Shown here in pieces: positions 11,253 through 21,965 of a stretch of 64,000 nt of DNA. A program made the position numbers and the translations under genes. Positions within the stretch are counted from its first letter, which is position 1. Each line of letters opens with the position of its first letter. The stretch spans positions 6,758,001-6,822,000 of the forward strand of contig OX359190.1 of assembly GCA_947172415.1 (NCBI GenBank). The letters are read 5' to 3'. Source of the stretch: Chondrosia reniformis. Taxonomy: Eukaryota > Porifera > Demospongiae > Chondrillida > Chondrillidae. Under the pieces are notes generated by a model that had not been told where the DNA came from, did no database searches, and saw only the letters and a list, made by a program, of their open reading frames with translations.

Positions 11253-12300
11253 CTAATCAGTAATTCCAGTACCAAATCGATCTGGTGGTCTCCTGCTGCG
11301 ACAAGGGTAACGGTCTGTAGAGCCACCCGAGTGAACATCAGCTGCTCCAGTGGTGTTCTCAGCATCACAGTCAACTATCTGTAGCTCAAAGTGACATCTA
11401 TTAGGCCTAACAATCTCTTGCTTAATAGAGGATAATCTTCTGGGAGGGGTAGGGGTAGTAGTTGCACTGAGAGGGCAAGGCTTGAGGCGATAAAAGTGAA
11501 CTACCAAGCGTTTCCTATTCCTGGTGTATTGAATGCGGTAGACTGCATCAGATAACTGTTTCACTATCTTGTGTGGTTCTGTCCAAGGTTGGTGAAATTT
11601 CCTGGACTTGCCTTTAGGAATGACAGTTGAGAAGAGAAACACAAGATCACCAACTTTGTACGGTTTGCCATGGATATTCCGGTTGTAGTAGAAGACCAGC
11701 AAGGACCAGGTCCAGATTACTGTTGAAAACACCTTTGATCCAGCAGGATGTCATCGACACAGGTATACAGAGGGTAGGGTGATAGAGTTAACCTTGCGGT
11801 AATCCACACAAAATCTACAGATACCATTCTTTTTCTTAACCAGGATGATTGATTGGTGATGCCCACGGACTGCTGGAATTCTGGATGACCTGTTGGTCCA
11901 ACATCCTCCGCAACAGTCTTCTCACTTCCTGCCTCTGAGAGGGTGAGATTCTTCTGACTTACTGTTTCATGGGTTGGGCTTCTCCATTAGCTATCTCATG
12001 GGTCATTCAGCTGGTCCGTCCAAAGTTATCCTGACTGCCTGCAAAGATATCCGAGAAACCTGTAAGGAGAGAGAAGAATTGGTTCTTCTGGGTCTGGTCC
12101 AGGCAAGTCCTGGCTTGGTAGATCATCTCCCAGAATACAGCTTCCTTTGCTTCAGGGAGGGCTGGCTCCCGAGTGGTTGCCTGGACAGAAGCTATTGATT
12201 GCTCCAGTGGATCAGCTTGCTCAAGGTTGCATAGAACCTGTCCCCTGAATAAGGTGATGGGATCTACTCCAGTGTTCAAAACTCTCATTGGGACACTGGG
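11253..12300 (-). pseudogene. Gypsy pol fragments (protease-RT spacer, RT start, integrase end)
   Basis: At 11450-11732 the minus strand encodes the integrase C-terminal region: NIHGKPYKVGDLVFLFS, GKSRKFHQPW and YRIQYTRNRKRLVVHF, the GPY/F-like module of Ty3/gypsy integrases. At about 11760-11840 a short piece of reverse transcriptase (RFCVDYRKVN) is seen. At 12007-12288 is the linker between protease and RT (RVLNTGVDPITLFRGQ). The order is correct for gypsy, but the bulk of RT, RNase H and integrase is missing. It is a fossil. Confidence 0.75.
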
Positions 12301-12394
12301 GTCTCACTAAGGCCCTAGCCACCTCCAGCCATGGATACCGGTGGGCACTCTCCAACAAGCAAATCTCAGCAGGTGGGATCCCCTTGGACTCTCA

Positions 12395-12771
12395 AAGGAT
12401 GTTGCTAATAGTGGTTCGTCCGATGTCAAGACCGTCTTCCTTCAGCGTAATTGTCTTGATTTTCTCCTGCATTGCCTTCGGGTGGTGGTGTTTGCAAGCG
12501 CAGATTTTCTTCTTCACAGTCACTGGTACAAAAGTCCTGGGACGCTTGCAGCTGCTGGTTTCTCTGCCATGATGGATAGAAAAGGGCAATATGTACGTGA
12601 AAAGGTAGTTTTGTTCCATGTGTGCTAATGTCGGATACGGATAAATGAGGTCCGGATAAACGGGTTATAAATTCCTATATGATAGTAGGCGATACGTTTC
12701 ATTCCCCAGTCTTCCGGTCGAATAAAACAGGTTTCCGGATAAATCAAGGCCGGATATATCAGCGCCCACTG
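12395..12771 (-). pseudogene. pogo/Tigger-like transposase N-terminal fragment with one end
   Basis: The minus strand from 12619 reads MEQNYLFTYILPF and then VTVKKKICACKHHHPKA, MQEKIKTI and GLDIGRTTISNIL. This is the arrangement of a CENP-B/pogo N-terminal helix-turn-helix, which binds the transposon ends. Between 12620 and 12771 the sequence is rich in the word CCGGATAA in both orientations, and it ends CACTG next to TA, as pogo-type terminal repeats do. The DDE domain is missing: the sequence passes directly into gypsy pol near 12395. It is therefore a 5' piece of a DNA transposon trapped beside the 5' LTR. Confidence 0.55.
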
Positions 12772-13017
12772 TAGATTATTAGAGCTATACACACTCTGTG
12801 AATAATGAAGCCTCATGGTAAACTAGGTGAGGCTATTTATAGATGATGAGGGTGAATAATAAACTTAATTACAAAGAGATCATAAACTAAATCCTAAGGA
12901 AGTGGTATAACAAACAGAATACATATAAGAGTGGTAACACACACTGACCTATTCAGAGTTGGACTATTAATCTAAATTCATAAACTAAACAATTACAATG
13001 TCAGTAACTCTGTTACA
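12772..13017 (-). repeat. 5' LTR of the gypsy fossil
   Basis: Second copy of the repeat at 10955-11213. Its inner edge is abutted by the pogo-like fragment at 12395-12771. Confidence 0.65.
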
Positions 13018-13619
13018 ACAAGTTAGACACAGTTAAAAGAAATTTTTATTCTATTAAAATGTATGTTGGCAGGCATGCATTGCAACATTCACAGAATTGG
13101 GTACTTCACTCATGCTTAATTTCAGTAGACGGCACATGTAGAGAGTATTGAAATTATTATGTAATAATAATATATATATCATTTTTGTAATATATATACT
13201 AGAAACATTAAACCGTTTCTACAAAATATAGTAAAGATGTAGGGATGGTATATAAAGTACAGAAACAAGGAAGGGATGTTACACAGTGAAGCATTATCCG
13301 TGCATATAAACCATACAAGCCAGGATGTTGTACCATATCCCTACATATGGCAGCATTGGCATAAGAACTGGGGCAAAAGAAGCTGCAGTCCCCTAACATG
13401 AATAATCATTCCAGGAATGAACCATTGCAAATGGTGTTTTCATATGCAAGCATAGCGAAATGGATCTGTGTAACACGGGACCTTGTCTCCAATATGTGTA
13501 ACTCTTAATTGTTATTATTGAATGACCTGTTCTAGAACCTTCCATTATATATATAACACATGTGTAGTGGTGTTGAATTGATTTTGAATTCACTTGTGTA
13601 GCCGGGTTTTGTCGTTGGT

Positions 13620-14440
13620 CGCTGCTCGTAACATTGATAGCAGAGGATGGTTAGCAAACATGTTAGTCTGCCGTTGGCATTTACCGATGGAGACCCGAAT
13701 GGTTCAAGCGTTTCAAGATCTGCAGTGCCGCAAACAGGTGGGACTATGCGATGAAAGCTAAGAAAATGCCCACGTTGTTAGAAGGAGAGGCGCTGGCTAT
13801 TTGGCTCGATCTCAGTACAGGCGAGCAAGCGAACTACAAGGAGGCCAAGGAGAGGATCACTGCCCCATTGGCACCCATGAGCTTCGTCTCCTTGGATGAC
13901 TTTCACGCAAGATGCTTGCGGCCAGACAAGTTGTTATCTGTTTATATCTTCAACGTTTTAGATACGTTGGTCGATCATGCGAAGCTTCTCCTGCATGACC
14001 CTCAATCTCAAGGAACAGGCGGCCACAGTGAAGTCTACTCCTACGCCCAGTTCGGAAGTCGCCATTCTTCAACAGGAAGTGGCAACCCTCACAGAACAGA
14101 TGGCCACCTTTACCTCAAGGAGACCGTCCAGCAATCGTTCACCTGATCGATGCTGTTATCGTTGCCGGCAGCTAGGCCACATCCAACGGAACTGTCCATT
14201 ATCTAGGCAGTGTTTTGTATACGGTCGATAAGGACACATTGCCAAGGATTGCCTTTCGGGAAACGGGAGAGGGATGCCTCAGAGGGGGCAGGGGCATCCC
14301 AGAACTCAGTAGGCCCCAATATAACGGTAATTGCAGCAGTGCGGTCGAGTGCTACAATGGTATAGGGTAGAATAGGGAACGTTGAACTTGAGATGATATA
14401 AGATTCAGGGGCTTCAATATCTCTGATCAGGGAAGACACA
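13620..14440 (+). pseudogene. Gypsy gag and protease fossil
   Basis: A plus-strand gag-like region with EGEALAIWLDLSTGEQ and FHARCLRPDKLLSVYI is followed by a zinc knuckle (CCYRCRQLGHIQRNCPL) and then a retropepsin-like DSGASISLIRED. This is the usual Ty3/gypsy order of capsid, nucleocapsid and protease. It lies on the opposite strand to the neighbouring gypsy fossil and therefore belongs to a different insertion. It stops at about 14440, where a separate repeat begins. It is broken, with several breaks. Confidence 0.65.
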
Positions 14441-14900
14441 CTGGTACCTTATGGCTGTTCCTTAGGTATAGGCTGCCTTATAGCGATCATCATGTAACAA
14501 GTGCTAATTAATAAACAATTTTCGTTTTTTAATCGTTACAGTTAATGCGTTACTTAGCGTTAGCGGTTACACAACGGAAGAAATCAATACCGTAATAAAG
14601 CGTTACCAGATATTTAATCTCAAACACGCTACGTGTATCTGTTGTTATAGTGAGTGAGCATCTTCTTTTAAGTTGTTTCGTCAAGTGAAGACGATATTCG
14701 TTCGCCGAATCGGTATCTACCATATAAGTTATTCTACTATTCCGTATTCCGCGTTTTAAAGACTCCCTAGTAAGACCCAATTCACCCAATTCGAAACACT
14801 TACCTTTTGTTGGCGAATAAATTATAAGCAGGAACGCGAGCAAATCCACAGCTGAAGGTCAAACTAATAGGTTGTGCAACTTCCACGAATTGCTTTGGCC
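14440..14900 (-). repeat. Repeat family R2, copy 1, with a short conserved first exon
   Basis: The left 140 bases (ACCTTATGGCTGTTCCTTAG and onward) match 22366-22505. On the minus strand near 14810-14890 a coding block LTFSCGFARVPAYNLFANKR is followed at once by a good donor GTAAGT. The same block occurs in the copies at 22672-22772 and 44514-44625. An initiator segment MPRKAKAIRGSC sits just upstream, in another frame. The repeat appears to be a mobile or duplicated unit that carries the first exon of a gene I cannot identify. Confidence 0.5.
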
Positions 14901-15123
14901 TTTCTTGGCATTCCTTTGTATGATTTTAGGCAATTTTCACTTGAGAAATAAGTTAACACTTTAGCCAAAGCTGTATATACACACGCCCAGCCAATGATCG
15001 CTGATTGGGTGTGTACTATCCATGGTTGCCAACTTTTCAAAATTAACTTCAGGGACACCTTGCGTGTAGTACCTTCATTCTGTAATTTTACCGTATAATG
15101 CAGACCAGTTGCATGGTACGGCG

Positions 15124-15800
15124 TCATTCACACCACATTATAATGAACATAAAGATATTGATGAAGTAGTATTGAATGTATGTGAATACATAATAGTCAG
15201 TAAAAAAATAAAAACAACAACCACTGAAGAGCATGCAGAGGAAAAGTTGATTATATTTACGTAATGAAATATATGTTGCCTTCTTACATTTGGCTAACAA
15301 ATCGTCATCAAAGTTCACATCAAAACAACGAATATCACAGTTAAATTTCAAAGACATCAATGCAACGATTGTAGATTGATCAAGGTGCGATCTTTGGTCA
15401 GTATGAATCTTCCTTAACATTGAAAATCCTCTCTCTGAGTCAGCATTAGAACATGAAATTGAGAGAAGGCCAGACATCAGACAATACAGAGAACCAAACC
15501 GCAATCTACCATCAAGTGTTCTGAAGTTACTGACCTCCAACCAAAATTTACCTGCCCTTGGTTTTTGGATCTATCTGAAGCAGTGTATGTAACTGGAGGA
15601 GGAAGGTCTCCTGGAGAAAGGAGGAAATCCATAATTTCTTCTCTGAGACAGTCAATTGACTGTGAATCATCCAAACTAAGCTGAGGGAAACACTTGGCTA
15701 ATTTGACAACAGTTTCAACCGTGTACAAATGTACCCTGTTAGGCTGCAGTATTCCCAAATCTTTCAGCAGGCTGTCACCAAATGGGAATATCTTGAGCAT
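15124..15800 (-). pseudogene. hAT transposase C-terminal remnant
   Basis: The segment SISCSNADSERGFSMLRKIH followed by LDQSTIVALMSLKFN is the hAT C-terminal dimerisation domain, which contains the final catalytic glutamate (SERGFS). Upstream in a second frame, MLKIFPFGDSLLKDLGILQ and FPQLSLDDSQSIDCLREE form the preceding helical part. The two frames overlap between 15477 and 15540, so a frame change lies there. The BED zinc finger and the first two acidic residues are not found. It resembles the ZMYM6-like hAT group of invertebrates. It is a dead 3' fragment. Confidence 0.75.
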
Positions 15801-16317
15801 TTTCTAGATGCTCTGTTGGTGAATGCTACCAAAACCAAGTGTAAGCGATTATGACCAGAGAGAAAGCAGGCCTTTAACCTGAATATAACTATTAACAACT
15901 TACGCTAGTGGAACATGTCCACACTTCCGGAAATTTTCAATAAAGGTTACTAACTAACACTCTTTTTTAATTTATTCTATTTTAGTACAGAAACATCGTA
16001 TCGCTAAACAAATTATATAGGATTGAAGCGCTATTCTTTCGTAATATTTTGGCTACAACAGCGTCAGGATTGCAGGCTTAAAGGAGAAGGTAAGCGGCCG
16101 TAAGTGATAGGTGCCAAGTGATGACTTGTGACGTTTCAGTGCTGGGTGCTCTGCTTCACGCGCAGGTCACATGCTAAAGACACTTCCACATGGAATGTGA
16201 CATGTCTATAGGCGCTTAGAACACCAAACTTACACCTGCATGCATGAATTAACCTTTTATCGAAATATTTTTTTCTTTAACATATTATGAGCATTTAGGA
16301 TAACCTTACATCTGTCT

Positions 16318-16446
16318 GTACAGATGATAGGAGCCACCTAAACGTTCAACAGTAACACAAAGAAGCCTGTGTGCAACTGTTGATGTCCGGTCAATCCTAG
16401 GAACTCGGACACTGACATAATCTCCCTCACTGAAGGTTAGCACCTG
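16318..16446 (-). pseudogene. Short coding fragment with a GDYVSVRVPRIDR motif
   Basis: The minus strand reads VLTFSEGDYVSVRVPRIDRT, then VTVERLGGSYHLYRQM before a stop. This is close to a C-terminal SH3-like tail seen behind integrase-type domains in several invertebrate mobile-element proteins (GD.V...VPRIDR). The preceding catalytic domain is not present here. It is a single small piece in an otherwise featureless 1-kb interval (15800-16780). Confidence 0.4.
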
Positions 16447-16780
16447 TCATATTGCAAGGAAATGAACATTTTAATTGCATTATACAAAGTTAATATAACA
16501 TATCTGTACCTTTTTCCTTTTCCTTTGGAATATTTAAGTTTCCTGTTGAATCTTCCAATGTTTTTCTGAGGTTGCCAATGTAATTATTGAATTGGCTATA
16601 GCCTCATCACTTTGAAGTCTCTTTCTCTTCTCTTAGGGGATAGTGAAGTGTCTAGAGGCATGTTTGAAGAGGCTGTTGGTAATGATAAGGTTGGAACATT
16701 CACCGAAGTTCAGGAAAGCCTCACCGTTTTCATTCTCTTTCTATTTCGACCAAGCACCAAGGCAGGAGTAGGTGTCAATG

Positions 16781-17311
16781 TCACTTCTCTTTCTGATCTT
16801 GGCATTCATATTCCCCAACAGAAAGGTAACAGCTCTTTGCTGCCTGTAGCTGTTGAATGAAGTTCTCTCGTTGTTTCGGATCGGCTATGCATCGAGGGGT
16901 AGTTGGTCCGTAGGCAATAACTGCGCTAATGGGAACATCTCGCTTACCGAATTGGAAGGTGACCACTGCAACCCTGTCGCTGATGGACTTCGACGATTGA
17001 AGGTACAGTTGTAGTCTGGGGCCCACTACAAAAGCAATTCCTCCCCTCAGCGTGTGTAATGTAGCGCTGCATTGTGCCAACCTCTTAGGTCGTGGATCTG
17101 CTTCCCTTCTGGTCTCTTGTAGTGCCAGGAAGTCCAACTTGTAGCTGTCGAAGTCGAGGTCCAGTTGTTCTAGCTTGATGATCGATGAAAGACTACGGCA
17201 GTTGCGAGTGGCAAAGTGTAGAGGACGAGCACAACGAGAGAAGAGACGTTGAGTCGAAGACATCGGGACAGAGCCCAGCCGTGTCAGGGTCGAGATCGAA
17301 CTTCCCGCCAT
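16781..17311 (-). pseudogene. LINE apurinic-type endonuclease domain
   Basis: The first 176 residues of a LINE ORF2-like protein. TRNCRSLSS, then DFLALQETRREAD, RGGIAFVVGPRL, DRVAVVTFQF and ISAVIAYGPTT are in the order of the exonuclease-endonuclease-phosphatase fold; the glutamate in LQET is a metal ligand. This domain nicks target DNA to prime reverse transcription. The sequence ends after QQLQAAKS, before the GDFNA and SDH motifs, so only the N-terminal half of the endonuclease remains. The start at 17311 looks natural, with about 25 residues before the fold. It is the same general type as the LINE C-terminal fragment at 56363-57125, but the two are not contiguous. Confidence 0.7.
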
Positions 17312-17500
17312 GTTTCATTATGTATAGAACTCCAATAAATCTTCAACCTATCATAAGGATTTTGATGTCCATGAAGACCAAGTAATAATGTATAGAATAA
17401 GAGTCAACAAATCTGTGCTATAGAGAACTCCAGTATATTTAAAAAAATTAAGGTTTCACTGGCAAATATACCACAGCTATTATAATTAATATTTCTAATA

Positions 17501-18075
17501 TTATATACTATAATTGTTGTCAAGGCTTAATAAAAAGAAGCTTAAGGTAAAAGAAGAAATGTATGTAGAAGTAGCTACACCTAAACATATATACAGACAT
17601 GTTATGCCAGTTGGCTGAAAGACCTTTAGCATATGTTGTTGATGCACAATGAGGCTATAAGCAGTCACCAATCTCAAGTGGCACATGTACTGCTCTGTTC
17701 CACAAAGGGCCAAAGATAGCATATGATACATACAATTTCCACCTCCTTTTGTGCAAACTGGCATGTACTGTTATCTTTTACTGCAACATCCACTTGATGA
17801 TGCATATTACTGTAAGTTGTCCGGGAAGGACGATTGACCACTTTAAGAATAGTCTGTAATTCACTGTGATTACACTTTGACCACCTTACTATTGACTCAC
17901 TATTCAAAGTGTTACTAGTCACTATAGCTTCAAGTGCTGCTTTCAGTGACAACACCATTGTGTCAACATAAGTAATTGGGATGTCTGAATGCGCAGACTG
18001 ACTGCCAAGCACCAATGGTTCCGATGTATGCTCCTCCCTATATCCCCAATCTGAACATAAGATTGTGACATGCAC
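17501..18075 (-). pseudogene. Helitron OTU-like cysteine protease region
   Basis: The minus strand first reads LKAALEAIVTSNTLNSESIV and VVNRPSRTTYSNMHHQVDVA. After a change of frame it continues MPVCTKGGGNCMYHMLSLAL and LRLVTAYSLIVHQQHM. The GGNC element holds the putative OTU nucleophile cysteine. In Helitrons the OTU module follows the helicase, as here, and is thought to remove ubiquitin-like tags. The protease half is cut short: no catalytic histidine block is visible before the element's 3' end. The plus-strand scrap at 1270-1600 is a relative. Confidence 0.6.
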
Positions 18076-19660
18076 TTGTCATTGTGGACCAAAGCACTAC
18101 TACACTTTATTGCAGCACTTGATTTCTCCTCATTTTGACTACAATTCTGGACAAAATGACCTGATATTAGTTCCTCTTTTTCTGATTCCTCATCATTATG
18201 AGCAGATTCTTGTCGTAGCCATGCCATTTCCTCATGAACTCTCTTATTTGCTGTCATCTTCCCTGGCTGAAAGTTCAGCAGGGCCACTCCATTCAGTGTG
18301 CGCACACAACTAAGAGCTACATAGGCCATTCCAGGTTCAACTGCATCCTTCCCTAAATCCATGACTGCTGCATCAAGAGACAATCCTTGCACCTTGTGAA
18401 CAGTTGCTGCCCAGCACAGAGTCAAGGGAATCTGTGTTCTCTGCAGAAGTGTACCTTCCTTTCCGTAGAAATGTGCAGAAATAGACTGAATTGGTACGAC
18501 GTCCTGTTGCACTGAGACAACTGGTACCTTTGACAATTTCCCCACATTGGGATCTAAGAATCTCATATATACCCCTGTGGGTAATTCACCAGGCATACTC
18601 TGATTCCTTGCATTTCTTGACCACTTGAAGCCTACAATTGTTCCTCTGGCACCATTCACCAAACCATCACCACAGTTGTTGTTTCGTCACAACATTACTC
18701 TAGCACCAACTGCTAGCTTCAGTCTACGGGGCAGTGCAGCGCAGTCTTTGTCATCTTGTGGAATGAGACGTTTGGGAACCTCATTGTATTTAATATTGGC
18801 ATAAATTTGCCCTCGACTCTCTAATATTGCATGCTCTGCATCAATATTATAGATTTGACTGCTCTTTGCCAGATGTTTAATCTGCATTTCATTGTGCCCA
18901 TCAACATCCACTGTACGAGGATACAATGTCAGAGCTGTATCAAATGGGGAAGCCAGCAAATCCACAGTCCCACCCGAAACCAAACATGTTTGCAAAACTT
19001 TCACATCTTCATTGGTGTGCACGCCGGTCCTGATCCGATTAAATATCTCTGAGAATGAAGTATCATTCTGCTGACGCATGTTCACTTCCAGTTCAATCAC
19101 CTTGAAGAAATCCCTCCAAAGGTGTGAAGCCAGTCGCCCCGATGAGCGTCCAGGTTTCTGACTGAATATAAAACTACCGTTCACTGGAGATAGCTGATAC
19201 AAGTCGCCCACTGCTATGACATTCAAGCCACCAAAAATCTCATAATTGCTGTAAATCTCACACAGTCGACTGTGAACTGACTTCAGTATCTTGGTAAGAC
19301 ACCATACTGATTTCAGCAATGATGATGGTGTGCACTCCTTGCCACAGATTCCTCAAGTCATGCAGGGCTAGGGCATTCAGCTGCAATTGATGAGCAGTTC
19401 TGCCATGCTCCACCTGAAGCCGCAATGCTCTATAGATTGTGAGGCCTCCAATGTTAAAAGGCTGCAACCCCGGTGGGTGCCATCAACATACAGGTATACA
19501 TCTCTTGGCTCCCTGACATAGAACGTTCCATATGCTCTTTAATAGCCCTAATAACATGTGATTTCCGGTGCCTGCTCCACCTGTCACAAACAGATGAAAT
19601 GGTTCTGGAGGTTCGTGGCGTATTTTCATTCTGTGTTTGTGCAACTCACGAGGTAGTGCA
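17943..19660 (-). pseudogene. Pif1-type helicase of the Helitron
   Basis: Helicase motifs occur in order. Walker A is at about 19559-19585 (VTGGAGTG, with the GKS reading only after a one-base shift). Motif II at about 19300-19330 reads IIIAEISMVS, with alanine in place of the usual aspartate. Motif III is GGLNVIAVGDLYQLSPV; the next motif is VIELEVNMRQQND; and the last motifs are TLCWAATVHKVQGLSLDAA and GMAYVALSCVRTL near 18200-18430. This is the Pif1/RecD-like superfamily 1B helicase that unwinds DNA during rolling-circle transposition. The open frames are split at least three times and Walker B is damaged, so ATPase activity is not expected. Confidence 0.75.
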
Positions 19661-20015
19661 CAGCAATGTCAAATGGAATACGCTGCTTTGTATTCAAACT
19701 TGCAATGAGTTGCCTAACTTCCCTATCAGTAAAGGAGTGTCTACTCATCGCTCCAATGTCGTCATCATTGTCATTTAGGAGCATATGTTCTTAATCTATT
19801 ACACTTAGATTGTCATCATCAAGGCATGCAGGGTTCATGGAATGCTCTGGGTTCATCAACCCTCCTTCAGTCTCAATAAAGGGTTGTGCAGCATCCTCCC
19901 TTTGAGCTTGCTGTGCCATTGGGGCAATGACATCTTGGTAGGCATCATCTTCCAAGGCTTGTAATTGCACAACAGCCTTTTGCACTTCAACTGCAAAGGC
20001 ATGATTGTGAGCATT

Positions 20016-20789
20016 CTAAACAACCATTTCTCCTTCTCGTACAATGAAAGCCTCCATTGCAGAAGAGTGACCTTTCAACAAATCCTCAGGTTCCTTCCTC
20101 CAAGGGATGTATAGTAGCAGAAAACTGTAGTAATAGTCATCACCATGACTTTCTACTGACTGTACTGGGATTCGAAGACAGGCTTGCTTCCTTCTCAGAA
20201 GAACCCATCCCATGTCATTCTGCAACTGCTTATGAGGCTGTGCTGGTCCATTTCCAGCTTTCCCAACACCTCGTGTATCTACATCATACCACAGTGCAAA
20301 GTGAGCCAAGGTCATGCTCGCAAATTCTGATGTGTCTGGTTTAGAGGTATATCTATCATAGATACCAGGGGCAAAAATATCAGAGGAATCATCATCCAAT
20401 TCAAGCAATTCAGACCTACTCTTGAGTAACCGCGTTCTCTTCTCTGGTCTGGCAGTGTTAAGGAATACAACTTTTCTTGAATTTTCCTTCAATGGCAAAT
20501 GACACAATTGATATGCTGCCTCCTGGGCACTCAACTCACGATGGGTCAGCATTGTGTTGCCAATCTTTGACAGACACTTTCTTGTTGAGGCCTGAGGAGG
20601 CACGCTTTCAAATGCATCTCGTATAGCTTTCCTGACCTCTTCACTTTCTGATTTACACGTGTAGGAACACACATATGCAGCTGTGCCATATACTGATTCA
20701 ATCAATTGTATATCCATATTAGCTTTCCAAACCTTCAGAAGGTGTGTATTGTATGGATTGCAGTTTTCTTCCCCTGCTGATCTCTTCAA
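20016..20789 (-). pseudogene. Helitron helicase-like middle region
   Basis: A 257-residue open frame containing NPYNTHLLKVWKANMDIQLI and YGTAAYVCSYTCKSESE, followed by LSAQEAAYQLCHLPL, FLNTARPEKR and YYYSFLLLYIPWRKEPEDLL. These are the hallmarks of the segment that joins the Rep domain to the helicase in animal Helitrons. The frame is intact over this stretch, which is the best-preserved part of the element. It joins the helicase at about 19.7 kb after a short low-identity gap. A second Helitron at 62.5-64.0 kb shows the same block order. Confidence 0.7.
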
Positions 20790-21279
20790 AACATAGAACC
20801 TGGATTTGTTTCCAGTGGCTTTTCAGCCGTGTATCTTCTGACATATTGAAATCTCAAGTCTTTGTACTTGCACAGCAGATGCAGTAACAACACCAGGCTC
20901 AATTACACTTCCACCCGCTTCCATTTCCACCTCTTCAGACTTTTGGTAGATAAGATTTTCTTTAGCAGTATCATCCATAACTGAATCATCACATTGGGTT
21001 GATTCTCTCTGAACGCCTTCAAACCATCACTCTCGAACCATCAGTGGATTCGTAAATTAAACTGATGCTGGTCACATTCACCTTGGGATGTGAAACAATG
21101 CTAGTACATGGCACATTACTGCTTCTGAGTTACATTTTACTTGCACAAGTCGTTTTTGTCTCCTCCATGCTTGCATTCTTATTCTTCCTGCTCTTTTTCT
21201 CTCTCTAGTCTTAGAGTACATTTTTGTTTAGATTCATTAATCAATCTTGTTTTCTTCCATTTGTTACTGCTGCTCAGTC

Positions 21280-21700
21280 TTGAGTCCCGTTTTTCAGTCG
21301 ATTCAGACTGTAACCTCTTCCTCTGATTTTCTGAGAGGGTGACAAGTCTTGCAACACGATCTTAATTGCTTTCCGACTGCAATCTCTTACTCTGATTTTC
21401 AGAGAGGGTGGCAAGTCTTGCAGCACGATCTTCATTGATTTCTGACTGCAGCCTCTTACTCTGATTTTCAGAGAGGGTGGCAAGTCTTGCAGCACGATCT
21501 GCACTGCTTTCTGACTGCAGCCGTTTACCCTGATATTCACTGAGGGTGGCAAGTCTAGTAGCACGATCTTCCTTGGTTTCTGAGTACAGCCGTTTCCTGT
21601 TATTTTCAGTAAGTGTAGCAAGCCTTGCAGCACCGTTGCTCCTCAGTCTCACATTGCAGCCGCAGTCTCTGGTTTTCTGATATTTTTAATAATCTTATAC
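21280..21700 (-). repeat. 69-bp tandem repeat encoding a 23-residue motif
   Basis: At least five direct repeats with a spacing of exactly 69 bases (the word for AR/LATLSEN recurs at 21342, 21411, 21480, 21549 and 21618). The minus-strand translation repeats ARLATLSENQSKRLQSE with a short charged linker. The period is a multiple of three and the frame is kept through most units. Similar Arg/Glu-rich repeats are seen in N-terminal regions of animal Helitron proteins. The structure is probably helical. Confidence 0.75.
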
Positions 21701-21881
21701 GGTGCTCTTCAACTGTTTCAGCATCTAGCCACTTTCTCTGATATGCCGACAGCATGACCAGTGTAGAAAATTTCTTTACTTCACTGTCCATGTTTTCTTG
21801 TCTTTCAATTCCAGTTTGATCCATAACTGGATTAACAGCTGATGTAGGCATGTTCAGTTCATCATACATCTCATTCTGACG

Positions 21882-21965
21882 TTGGCCTGGGTTCAGTTCA
21901 ACATCTCCACCCAGCAATAGCAGTATACTTAGTGCACGAGCTAAGTGAAAGTTGCCCTTACAGTA
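21882..21965 (-). other. 2A-like ribosome-skipping peptide, last residue altered
   Basis: The minus strand encodes LARALSILLLLGGDVELNPG, a hydrophobic lead followed by DVELNPG, the core of 2A-like peptides (D-x-E-x-N-P-G then P). Here the next codon reads glutamine instead of proline, which would abolish separation. A one-base loss would give the proline reading. Such peptides occur at the N-termini of LINE and other proteins in sponges, sea urchins and amphioxus, where they can act as alternate signal peptides. It stands about 60 residues before the 23-residue repeats in the same open frame. Confidence 0.6.

Larger units (their letters stand above)
10955..13017 (-). mobile_element. Ty3/gypsy LTR retrotransposon fossil, internally deleted
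   Basis: Two similar repeats of about 250 bases (10955-11213 and 12772-13017, both starting near TAGATTATTAGAGCTATACA and ending near AACTCTGTTACA) flank minus-strand pol sequence. A purine-rich tract lies immediately inside the left repeat, as expected before a 3' LTR when the element reads on the minus strand. The internal part is only about 1.5 kb, so most of the coding region is gone, and a pogo-like DNA transposon scrap (12395-12771) sits next to the 5' LTR. The LTRs differ by scattered substitutions and small gaps, so the insertion is not recent. The element is broken, with large losses. Confidence 0.7.
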
